The notes: generated by a model not told the origin, from the letters alone. Counted from the stretch's first letter, positions 1 through 5,348 are shown. The stretch: DNA of 9,107 nucleotides from Candidatus Woesearchaeota archaeon (GCA_023245115.1 JAHFKX010000030.1:1-9107); one strand, 5' to 3'. Made by a program: numbers and translations.

Positions 1-176
1 AAACGCCGTTTGGCCAGTGGAATACGCAATACTTATTCAAAACAAAAGAAGAATTTTTTGCTGCAATTTCTGACGCAAGAAAAAATAATAAATATAACTC
101 ATTTCAGGATTTTACGCTGCCAGATGGCACGCCGCGATATGCAAAAATCATGGAAGCGGCCGGACAGCTTATCTAA
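1..176 (+). CDS. 3' end of an unrecognised protein gene (5' truncated by the window edge)
   Basis: Reading codons from base 3, an open frame of 57 residues runs to a TAA at 174-176. It begins in-frame at TPFGQWNTQYLFKTKEEF and ends RYAKIMEAAGQLI. The composition looks like a soluble protein, with mixed charged and aromatic residues and a probable C-terminal helix. The other two plus frames are either stopped early or rich in Arg/Lys/Ser in a way typical of non-coding frames. I do not recognise the family. The stop codon lies beyond the valS stop (169-171) on the opposite strand, so the two genes overlap tail-to-tail by 8 bp. Confidence 0.6.
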   Translation, partial: TPFGQWNTQYLFKTKEEFFAAISDARKNNKYNSFQDFTLPDGTPRYAKIMEAAGQLI

Positions 177-2223
177 CCGTAAGCTCGCCAGTGCGCAGTT
201 CGAGCTGTTTTATCCTCATCGTGCCCTTTATTTCGCCGGCAACGCTTTCCAGTTTACTGGCCTGCGGATGCTGCAAGACAACGCTATCAAGTTCTGCGCC
301 GAGACTCATATTTTTGTCAGCTTTATGTTTACGAATTGCAGTGATTGCTTCAACGGCTAAATTACCAAGCTCTAACGCATTTTTATCAATCGTGGCGGGC
401 TTCGGAAAGTCAGATATGTGAATAGATTTTGCACCGTCAGACTTTGCGAATAAGTCTTGATAAATTTCTTCAGTTATGTGTGGCAGGACTGGCGCCCATA
501 ATTTCAGCAGTGTCTGGATGCATTCATAGAGTGCGGTTTGTGCAGATTTTTTGTCCTTTTCGTCAGCTCCATAAATTCTGTACTTTATCATCTCTAGGTA
601 AAAATCACAGAACTCTTGCCAAAAAAATTGGTCCAATACTCTTTGCGCAGTCGCAGGGTCATAATTATCAAATGATTTTGTGTAAGAGTTAATTACATCG
701 CTGAGCCGTGATAAAATCCACTTATCTATTATATTTTGCGGTTTCGATTTGCTAACTAAGAGATTTGGCTCGCAAAACCTTGCAACATTCCAGAGTTTTA
801 TCAAAAGTTTCTGGGCGCGCACAAGTTCTTTTTCATTGTAAACAAGGCTTTCGCCTATTGTCGATGAGATGGTCCAGTATCTGAATGCATCCGCACAGTA
901 CTTTACTATTACGTCCTGCGGCGCGACTGCGTTGCCCCGCGACTTGTGCATCTCTTCGCCCTTTGCATCGTAAATCATGCCGCTAATCAGTGTGTTTGTC
1001 CATGGCAGGCTCTTGAAGTGGTACCACGATTTTACAATTGTGTAAAACTCCCATGTCCTGATTATATCGCGGGCTGACGCGCGCACTGTCATCGGGAATA
1101 TTGCGCCATACTTTTTATTATCCCATCCTAGCACGAGTTGCGGCGTTAGCGAAGATGTCATCCATGTATCAAACACGTCAGTTTCGGGGACAAATTTATC
1201 AGAACCGCAGGCACATTTCTTTTTTGGCCTGTCTGTTTCCGGGCTTACCGGCAAGTCCTTCTCATCTGGCAGTATTTCTTTTTGGCATTTCTCACAATAC
1301 CAAACGGGTATATTCGGGCCAAAATGCCTTTGCCTCGAAATTAACCAATCCCAGCTCAGATTCTCAACCCAATTTTCATATAATTTCAAATAGTATTCGG
1401 GATGCCAATGAATTTTCTTTCCAAGTTCAATGAATTTTTCTTTGTTATCTAATATATTAATGAACCATTGTTTTGTTACTATAAATTCTACAGCAGTTGG
1501 GCATCTCCAGCAAATGCGTATGGTTTGTTTTAGCGTTTCTTGTTTATTGAGTATGCCCATCTTTTGCAGTTCAGTAATTATTTCCTTTCTTGCTTCTTCG
1601 AGTTTCATGCCTTTGTACTGGCCAGCCAGTTCGTTAAGTCTTCCATTTTTTTCCAGTACTATGCGGAGCGGCAGTTTGTGCTTTTTCCACCAATCAATAT
1701 CCGTTTTATCTCCAAAAGTGCATGTCATTACCGCGCCGGTTCCGAAATTTGGATCGGCCTTTTCATCGGCCATTATTTTAATTTTTTGGCCGAAGATTGG
1801 AACCACTGCAGTTTTGCCAATAAACTTTTTGTACCGTTCATCAGTTGGGTGGACAAAAATACCAACGCAAGCAGGCAACAGCTCGGGTCTCGTAGTTGCA
1901 ATTTCTATCTGGCCGGCACCTTCGACTGAAAAGTTAATGTAATTAAGTTTTGTTTCCCGTTCTTTCTCCTCCAAATCTGCCTGTGCCAGCGCGGTCTGGC
2001 ACCGCGTGCACCATATTGTTGGCTCTTCTTTTCGATAGGCCAGGCCTTTTTTGTACAAATCTATAAACGAACGCTGTGCAAGCGCAATCGATTCCGAAGA
2101 AATTGTTGAATACGTTGCGTCCCAATCATAGCCATGGCCGAGTTTAATTAAATCTTCTTTGTACTTAGCTTCCCACTTCGGAATTTCTTTTCTGACAAGA
2201 ACATTAAAATCTTCTTTTTTCAT
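169..2223 (-). CDS. valS: Valyl-tRNA synthetase, C-terminal 684 residues (split or frameshifted gene)
   Basis: This part carries most of a class I synthetase that charges tRNA-Val. Visible in order are a Cys knuckle WCTRC (about 71-75), the CP1 editing domain with TTRPE (110-114) and the GTGAVMTC region (161-168), further Cys pairs (ICWRC about 237-241, WYCEKC about 308-313, CACG 337-340), SWDWLISRQRHFG (290-302), the KMSKS-equivalent EMHKSRGN (424-431), and a helical anticodon-binding domain. The end is short and lacks the long C-terminal coiled coil of bacterial ValRS. The HIGH half of the active site is missing here and lies in the upstream frame (2220-2528). The ATG overlaps that frame's TGA as ATGA, with no Shine-Dalgarno before it. 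Joined without gaps the two frames give about 786 residues, near normal archaeal size. The product cannot be active alone. Confidence 0.9.
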   Translation of the reverse strand: MKKEDFNVLVRKEIPKWEAKYKEDLIKLGHGYDWDATYSTISSESIALAQRSFIDLYKKGLAYRKEEPTIWCTRCQTALAQADLEEKERETKLNYINFSVEGAGQIEIATTRPELLPACVGIFVHPTDERYKKFIGKTAVVPIFGQKIKIMADEKADPNFGTGAVMTCTFGDKTDIDWWKKHKLPLRIVLEKNGRLNELAGQYKGMKLEEARKEIITELQKMGILNKQETLKQTIRICWRCPTAVEFIVTKQWFINILDNKEKFIELGKKIHWHPEYYLKLYENWVENLSWDWLISRQRHFGPNIPVWYCEKCQKEILPDEKDLPVSPETDRPKKKCACGSDKFVPETDVFDTWMTSSLTPQLVLGWDNKKYGAIFPMTVRASARDIIRTWEFYTIVKSWYHFKSLPWTNTLISGMIYDAKGEEMHKSRGNAVAPQDVIVKYCADAFRYWTISSTIGESLVYNEKELVRAQKLLIKLWNVARFCEPNLLVSKSKPQNIIDKWILSRLSDVINSYTKSFDNYDPATAQRVLDQFFWQEFCDFYLEMIKYRIYGADEKDKKSAQTALYECIQTLLKLWAPVLPHITEEIYQDLFAKSDGAKSIHISDFPKPATIDKNALELGNLAVEAITAIRKHKADKNMSLGAELDSVVLQHPQASKLESVAGEIKGTMRIKQLELRTGELTVR

Positions 2224-2528
2224 ATTTTGGATTCGACGTTATGCAATTTTTCTACAAACCTTTCCGTGGGGTGGCCGTTGTCGTCAAAACCCATCGGTTG
2301 CAAGACGTTAAATCCACGCTGGCGCATGTAATGGCCCATGATGTCAAAATGGGTGTAGCTCATTGCATGGCCCATGTGCAAATCCCCTGAAACTGTTGGC
2401 GGTGGAGTGTCAATCGAAAAAACAGGTTGCTTGCTTTTCTTATCGAACTTGAAGATTTTGTTATCTAGCCAGAATTTCTGCCATTTTGCTTCTATGGCTG
2501 CAAAATCAGGTTTTGGCGCAAGTGCCAT
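2220..2528 (-). CDS. valS: Valyl-tRNA synthetase, N-terminal 102 residues (split or frameshifted gene)
   Basis: This is the N-terminal start of ValRS: helix FAAIEAKWQKFW, then the Rossmann strand with FSIDTPPPTVSGDLHMGHAM, where HMGH (51-54) is the HIGH ATP-binding signature, followed by GFDDNGHPTERFVEK (80-94). Translation stops after HNVESKI at a TGA (2220-2222) whose bases overlap the ATG of the downstream frame. Archaeal ValRS proteins continue here roughly as K-D-M-(S/K)-(R/K)-E-(E/D)-F, which is what the next frame begins with (MKKEDF), so no residues are missing. One extra base before the ATG would restore a single gene. The ATG at 2528 lies 27 nt downstream of a TATA box, in keeping with the leaderless pattern of the neighbours. 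Confidence 0.9.
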   Translation of the reverse strand: MALAPKPDFAAIEAKWQKFWLDNKIFKFDKKSKQPVFSIDTPPPTVSGDLHMGHAMSYTHFDIMGHYMRQRGFNVLQPMGFDDNGHPTERFVEKLHNVESKI

Positions 2529-2549
2529 AAAACTGAAATCCTAAAGAAG

Positions 2550-2556
2550 TTTAAAA
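2550..2556 (-). promoter_or_regulatory. TATA box of valS
   Basis: TTTTAAA on the minus strand, centred about 26 nt before the valS ATG at 2528. It lies in the 37-bp gap after the hydrolase gene, so valS can be transcribed independently as a leaderless mRNA. No Shine-Dalgarno is present. Confidence 0.65.
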
Positions 2557-2565
2557 GGTTAGCGA

Positions 2566-3363
2566 TTATGTTTCTAACTTCGTCTGGCTTGCCAGATTTC
2601 GTAGGTCCAGCCTCATGCCATCTTGTGCGGCCAGCGTTCTGACGCCTGTTTTTTTCTGGATGTTTCTCGCTTCATAAATCGGGTTTGCACGAAGCATTTT
2701 TGCGCCGAAGTGTGTTAGTATGGCAAGCTCGGGCTTGACCTCTGAAATTAATTTCGCAGCATCCTCAGAATTAAAATGTGTCTTCCATGCCTCGTTGCCG
2801 GGTTTGAGAACGTCCAATATTAATATATTGCAGCCCTTATACACTTCTGCCAATTCCGGAAAGTATGCTGTGTCAGAGGTATAGCCTAGCGTGAACTTTG
2901 GCGTTTCCAGCCGCAGGCCATTACAGTAGTCTATGTCATGATGTGCTGGCGTGGCCACAAAATTAAATTTATCTATTTTTATTTTATCGCCAGCTTTAAC
3001 AGCAAATGTATCTTTTAGGAACGCTTTAACTGCCGGATTCAGCCACGGCTGGTCCTTGTCGGAGCCGTTTATGAGCGTTGGTGTACTTATGACCGTACCG
3101 CGCTGTTTTATTCCGCCAAGTGTCATTGCATCAACAACCGCATTAACATCATTGCAGTGGTCTATGTGCTGATGAGTTACATAAACAATATCTGTTTTTG
3201 CGGCGGTCACACCAAATTGTTTTGCGCGTACTAATGCCCCTGCACCAGGGTCCACCCATATTTGATAGTCCTCGGTCTGTATAATAAAACCGCCCGTGCC
3301 GACGTACTGATTTGCGACTACAATTCGCCCACCACCAGTGCCAAGAAAAATAAGCCGGTCCAT
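2566..3363 (-). CDS. Metallo-beta-lactamase-fold hydrolase, 265 residues
   Basis: This is a complete MBL-fold metal-dependent hydrolase of the RNase Z/PhnP-like superfamily. Counting from MDRLIFLGTGGG, it shows the N-terminal GTGGG turn (8-12), the DPG strand (38-40), the metal motif H64-x-H66-x-D68-H69, the third-motif histidine pair H141/H142, D164 in GYTSDTAYF, and H218 in LTHFGAK. A complete dinuclear zinc site is therefore present. The start at 3363 is preferred over upstream in-frame codons because MDRLIFLG begins the first strand of the fold, and an ATAAAAA box sits 26 nt upstream. The upstream extension (to 3453) would read through the promoter and the divergent gene. The substrate is not known; a phosphodiester or other ester is likely for the family. 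It is followed by valS on the same strand. Confidence 0.85.
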   Translation of the reverse strand: MDRLIFLGTGGGRIVVANQYVGTGGFIIQTEDYQIWVDPGAGALVRAKQFGVTAAKTDIVYVTHQHIDHCNDVNAVVDAMTLGGIKQRGTVISTPTLINGSDKDQPWLNPAVKAFLKDTFAVKAGDKIKIDKFNFVATPAHHDIDYCNGLRLETPKFTLGYTSDTAYFPELAEVYKGCNILILDVLKPGNEAWKTHFNSEDAAKLISEVKPELAILTHFGAKMLRANPIYEARNIQKKTGVRTLAAQDGMRLDLRNLASQTKLET

Positions 3364-3370
3364 AGAAAGC

Positions 3371-3376
3371 TTTAAA
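3371..3376 (+). promoter_or_regulatory. TATA box of the 128-residue protein gene
   Basis: TTTAAA within AGCTTTAAATC. The first T is 30 nt before the ATG at 3401. The hexamer is palindromic and lies only 8 bp from the start codon of the divergent hydrolase gene, so the two promoters interleave in 37 bp. Confidence 0.55.
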
Positions 3377-3385
3377 TCTGTGGGG

Positions 3386-3392
3386 TTTTTAT
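3386..3392 (-). promoter_or_regulatory. TATA box of the MBL-fold hydrolase gene
   Basis: ATAAAAA on the minus strand, centred 26 nt from the ATG at 3363. It lies within 15 bp of the start codon of the divergent plus-strand gene. Confidence 0.5.
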
Positions 3393-3400
3393 GGTTTGCT

Positions 3401-3787
3401 ATGGGTTTGTTCTCAAAGCCCGTGGACTTGTCAGAGCTAGTGATAGAGCTCAATACAAATATTCAGTTCCTAGCGCAACAAGGCAAGCCACAAATTCAGG
3501 CTACTATTTTACAAGCTATTATGTCTGATGCCAAAATATTATCTGCATTAGGGACCGAGTTTGCATACCAGCTCGACCTTACGGCTAAAAGTATACAAAC
3601 ATACGAGCAGGCCAGACTGGCTTACAACGGGCATAGCAGTGAACAAATGCAGCAGGCACAGGTTGGTTTCGATGAATACTTTAACTGGCAAAAGGCACAG
3701 ACACACGATGAGCTAGTAAAATTACTCGGAGTTGCAAAGCGATTTGACAGAACACGAGCACTCAAAAAAGAATTTTTCAGTGGTTAG
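3401..3787 (+). CDS. Unknown 128-residue helical protein
   Basis: I do not recognise this protein. It starts MGLFSKPVDLSELVIELN and ends ALKKEFFSG, is rich in Gln, Ala and Leu, has no cysteines, and has no transmembrane segment. It reads as four or five amphipathic helices, suggesting a small helical-bundle or coiled-coil protein. The ATG at 3401 is chosen over the upstream in-frame codon at 3338, because 3338 lies inside the divergent hydrolase gene and the TATA box at 3371 fits 3401. A further ATG at 3391 is in another frame. The next gene downstream has its own TATA box, so this gene is probably monocistronic. Confidence 0.7.
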   Translation: MGLFSKPVDLSELVIELNTNIQFLAQQGKPQIQATILQAIMSDAKILSALGTEFAYQLDLTAKSIQTYEQARLAYNGHSSEQMQQAQVGFDEYFNWQKAQTHDELVKLLGVAKRFDRTRALKKEFFSG

Positions 3788-3836
3788 TAAATTAGATAAA
3801 ATTTTCAAAAAAACCAGCAAAGGCTTTGTAGAAAGG

Positions 3837-3842
3837 TTTAAA
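3837..3842 (+). promoter_or_regulatory. TATA box of the 213-residue protein gene
   Basis: TTTAAA in GGTTTAAATTA. The first T is 29 nt before the GTG at 3866. This spacing matches the other genes here and is the main reason for accepting a GTG start. Confidence 0.6.
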
Positions 3843-3865
3843 TTAGTTCTTTAGCTGCGGCTATC

Positions 3866-4507
3866 GTGGTATTTACCGTAAGTGTGAGGGACACAAGCAA
3901 ACAGTGGGAAAATTCTGTTAAAGACGGCACCTTCAGGCTGCCAGAAGAATGCTTGCACAATAGCGCCGTTTTCCAAGAATTATTTAAATATGTGCCGCGA
4001 AGATTGCCAGAATTTGTACGTTTTGATGCGGATGCGCAACGACGCATTGCCGATGCTTCGGCGTATTTGCTGAGACCGGATATAATTAAAGGTGTTGCAC
4101 AAATGGGCTTATTGCCAATTGGTTCGAGCCCAATTTTTAATATGCGAAGACAAATTACATATAGCGTGCCCATCCGTGGCAGGGTCAGAGCAACTGTTCA
4201 CCTAACACATAATCCCGAAGAGTTGCTAAGTGGAAACTGGGCCAGAAGCAAGAATTTTTCAGAGGCAGAATGGGCGATGGGTGGCGAGCTATTCCGCTGT
4301 TTACATGCCGCAGCCCATTACGTAACCAATTATGAAGGCAGGCTCGCGAGAAGTGAGGAAATTATCGTTAATCCCATGCACATGATGGCTGCTGCAGATG
4401 TTATTGCATATTTATTAGACCCGAATGATTTAACAGATTATGTTTATTCCGAAGCAGAAATCAAAGCATTTCATGAAACATTGCAAAAAGAATGGCGTGA
4501 AGTTTGA
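3866..4507 (+). CDS. Unknown 213-residue protein (GTG start)
   Basis: I do not recognise this protein. It begins MVFTVSVRDTSKQWENSV and ends LQKEWREV. The features I can see are a basic patch (VPRRLPEFVRFDADAQRRIADAS, about 43-65), a beta-rich middle (RRQITYSVPIRGRVRATVHL, about 94-113), and a helical C-terminal third with closely spaced histidines and Met (CLHAAAHYV about 144-152, NPMHMMAAADVIAYLLDP about 169-186). There is no signal peptide or membrane helix. It is probably a soluble cytoplasmic protein. GTG is preferred as start because of the TATA box spacing and because no ATG gives a better N-terminus. Its TGA ends 5 bp from the 3' end of tRNA-Ala, which runs the other way. Confidence 0.7.
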   Translation: MVFTVSVRDTSKQWENSVKDGTFRLPEECLHNSAVFQELFKYVPRRLPEFVRFDADAQRRIADASAYLLRPDIIKGVAQMGLLPIGSSPIFNMRRQITYSVPIRGRVRATVHLTHNPEELLSGNWARSKNFSEAEWAMGGELFRCLHAAAHYVTNYEGRLARSEEIIVNPMHMMAAADVIAYLLDPNDLTDYVYSEAEIKAFHETLQKEWREV

Positions 4508-4512
4508 TTAAA

Positions 4513-4618
4513 TGGACCGGGTGGGATTTGAACCCACGGCCTTCACGTTGCGAACGTGACGTTCTTTCCTGCTGCAACTTTATTTCAAAGCTGCCGTACC
4601 AGGCTGAACTACCGGCCC
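4513..4618 (-). tRNA. tRNA-Ala(CGC) with a 32-nt D-loop intron
   Basis: After removal of 4566-4597 the 74-nt product is a regular cloverleaf. The acceptor is GGGCCGG with CCGGTCC and discriminator A73. It contains the G3-U70 wobble pair, the identity element of tRNA-Ala. The D stem is GTTC with GAAC around the loop AGCCTGGTA. The anticodon stem is TCACG with CGTGA around TTCGCAA, anticodon CGC at 4550-4552. The variable loop is AGGCC, and the T stem is GTGGG with CCCAC around TTCAAAT. Exons are 4598-4618 and 4513-4565. CCA is not encoded. The unspliced D arm would have only one Watson-Crick and two wobble pairs, so the intron is needed to explain the sequence. There is no intron at the usual 37/38 site. 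A TATA box lies 27 nt upstream of G1. Confidence 0.95.
4566..4597 (-). other. tRNA-Ala intron, D loop position 20/21, BHB-spliced
   Basis: Exon bases CCTG pair with intron bases CAGG as the 4-bp central helix. The 3-nt bulges are GTA (5' site, cut GT^A) and AAA (3' site, cut AA^A), the expected archaeal BHB geometry. The intron core is a hairpin GCAGCTTT / GAAAT loop / AAAGTTGC, 8 bp including one G-U. Exon bases A14 and G15 face the 3' bulge unpaired, so the outer helix is the D stem at a short distance. This is a relaxed rather than strict motif. Confidence 0.88.
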
Positions 4619-4641
4619 ATCAACATAAAGTTAAACGTGAC

Positions 4642-4648
4642 TTTTTAA
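4642..4648 (-). promoter_or_regulatory. TATA box of tRNA-Ala
   Basis: TTAAAAA on the minus strand (in ACTTAAAAAG), centred 27 nt upstream of tRNA base G1 at 4618. At normal archaeal TATA-to-start distance, transcription begins at or within a base or two of G1. Confidence 0.6.
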
Positions 4649-4673
4649 GTGTTTACGAGTGGTGAACAATTGT

Positions 4674-4679
4674 TTTAAA
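4674..4679 (+). promoter_or_regulatory. TATA box of the membrane protein gene
   Basis: TTTAAA in TGTTTTAAATTG. The first T is 27 nt before the ATG at 4701. It supports 4701 rather than the upstream in-frame start at 4659, which lies before this box. Confidence 0.6.
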
Positions 4680-4700
4680 TTGCTGAGCAATGTATTACGT

Positions 4701-5063
4701 ATGGCTGCTAAAAAGAATACGTTATTAGGTTATGAGCTGCATATTGTTGGACACTGGATTTTTCTGTTTGGAATTCTTTTGGCAATTGTACTTGGCGATA
4801 CAATGCCAGATAAAAAAATTGTCGCTTCTGTGCTTGCGCTGCTCGGCGTAGTCGTAGGTTTGTTAAATATACGGGCAAAGGAAACGCACAACTTCTTATT
4901 GGCCAGTGTTGCGCTCATCATTTCATCACAAAGCTTTAAGTTTATACCTGTTGCCGGGCCGACCTTAGTAAATATTTTGCAGTATTTTATTGTCCTCGTC
5001 GCGCCCGCTGTCGTGATTGTAAGCCTAATTGCAATCTATCGCGTAGCTAGCGGAGAAAATTAA
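4701..5063 (+). CDS. Small integral membrane protein, 120 residues, four predicted TM helices
   Basis: It starts MAAKKNTLLGYELHIVGH and has four hydrophobic segments: about 14-32 (IVGHWIFLFGILLAIVLG), 39-57 (VASVLALLGVVVGLLNI), 62-79 (NFLLASVALIISS), and 90-113 (the long run ending VSLIAIYRVA). No catalytic motif is visible. The pattern with GVVVGLLNI followed by a charged AKETHNFLLAS loop resembles small uncharacterised membrane proteins I associate with DPANN archaea, but I cannot name the family. Function is unknown. The TAA at 5061-5063 abuts the 3' terminal base of tRNA-Ile (5064) on the other strand with no spacer. Confidence 0.75.
   Translation: MAAKKNTLLGYELHIVGHWIFLFGILLAIVLGDTMPDKKIVASVLALLGVVVGLLNIRAKETHNFLLASVALIISSQSFKFIPVAGPTLVNILQYFIVLVAPAVVIVSLIAIYRVASGEN
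5054..5063 (-). terminator. Possible T-rich terminator of tRNA-Ile
   Basis: Directly after the discriminator base A73 the minus strand reads TTAATTTTCT, a short T-rich stretch of the kind that ends archaeal transcription. It overlaps the last codons of the membrane protein gene. The evidence is weak. Confidence 0.3.
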
Positions 5064-5077
5064 TGGGCCCGGGCTGA

Positions 5078-5123
5078 CTTCCATCTGCAGAAGCTCCGCG
5101 GAAGCGGAAAACCCTTTGCAACA
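5078..5123 (-). other. tRNA-Ile intron 3, T loop position 59/60, 46 nt
   Basis: BHB: exon TTCG (positions 54-57) pairs with intron TGGA (two Watson-Crick and two G-U pairs); bulges are AAT (cut AA^T) and AGT (cut AG^T). The outer helix is the T stem GGCTG:CAGCC. Inside, TTGCA pairs with TGCAG (one G-U), and the tip is CCGC / TTCC / GCGG. Without removal, T-stem strands GGCTG and CAGCC are 53 nt apart instead of 7. Confidence 0.83.
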
Positions 5124-5145
5124 TTCGAACAGCCGACCTCTGCCT

Positions 5146-5249
5146 GTCTGAGCCTACCAAGAAATTTGTGGCATCGCTATGCGATGCCGCTGCCTTTCTT
5201 TTAGGGTAGGGCGGTAGACCTTTTCTTTCGCGAAAGAAAAGGGCTTCGC
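5146..5249 (-). other. tRNA-Ile intron 2, canonical position 37/38, 104 nt
   Basis: BHB: exon CTGA (positions 32-35) pairs with intron TCAG; bulges are TAG (cut TA^G after base 37) and ACA (cut AC^A before base 38). The outer helix is the anticodon stem. The interior contains a 24-nt perfect palindrome (5219-5242) and a compound stem: CCTACC with GGTAGG, then AAGAAA with TTTCTT, capped by GGCATCGC / ATA / GCGATGCC (5188-5170). It has no room for a homing endonuclease. Confidence 0.87.
5219..5242. repeat. 24-bp perfect palindrome inside tRNA-Ile intron 2
   Basis: Each arm reads CCTTTTCTTTCG on the plus strand and its complement follows with no spacer. In the pre-tRNA it would form a hairpin of about 10 bp with a TCGC-type tip. 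It is explained as an arm of the intron, not as an operator. Confidence 0.75.
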
Positions 5250-5266
5250 TATCAGAGCAGCGCTCT

Positions 5267-5348
5267 TTCCCGTAATCTTTAACACAATTTTGCGTTACAG
5301 CCGAACAAGTTCGGCTGTTCCTTAAACCGCCTCGGCGATTTAAGTTAT
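5267..5348 (-). other. tRNA-Ile intron 1, D loop position 20/21, 82 nt, multibranched
   Basis: BHB: exon CCCG pairs with intron CGGG; bulges are GTA (cut GT^A) and AAA (cut AA^A), as in tRNA-Ala. TAA with TTA continues the stem. Inside are three consecutive hairpins: 5344-5321 (10 bp, loop CGAG), 5318-5297 (9 bp perfect, loop CTTG), and 5296-5281 (6 bp with one G-U, loop AAAT). The intron would fold as a closing stem with three arms, itself like a cloverleaf. Confidence 0.85.

Larger units (their letters stand above)
5127..5320. repeat. 10-bp inverted repeat linking the T arm and intron 1 of tRNA-Ile
   Basis: Plus-strand 5127-5136 (GAACAGCCGA) is the exact reverse complement of 5311-5320. 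In the RNA, intron 1 bases 5320-5311 can pair with TCGGCTGTTC, which is the last two variable-loop bases, or overlaps them, plus the 5' T stem and start of the T loop. The T-arm block ACAGCCGA (5129-5136) also recurs in direct orientation at 5297-5304, the other strand of the same intron hairpin. Confidence 0.7.

Noticed and set aside
1101..1942. Plus-strand open frames opposite valS
   Set aside because: The minus frame holds continuous ValRS domains. The plus frames are rich in Ser, Phe and Cys as expected from antisense reading.
2215..2235. Classic programmed -1 frameshift site in valS
   Set aside because: The zero-frame codons TCC AAA ATA TGA do not form an X XXY YYZ heptamer, and the A run follows the stop rather than preceding it.
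3338..3400. Upstream start extending the 128-residue protein to 149 residues
   Set aside because: The extension lies inside the divergent hydrolase gene and upstream of the TATA box at 3371.
5190..5194. GGCAG as the 3' strand of the tRNA-Ile anticodon stem
   Set aside because: It would pair with CTGCT equally well, but no T arm follows and no BHB is formed. The copy at 5140-5144 has both.
5219..5320. CRISPR array or operator sites suggested by repeated palindromes
   Set aside because: The palindromes differ from one another, have no regular spacing, and are accounted for as arms of tRNA introns.
5146..5348. Box C/D or H/ACA guide RNA inside the tRNA-Ile introns
   Set aside because: I find no RUGAUGA/CUGA pair in the right places, and the ACA at the 3' end of intron 2 is the BHB bulge.
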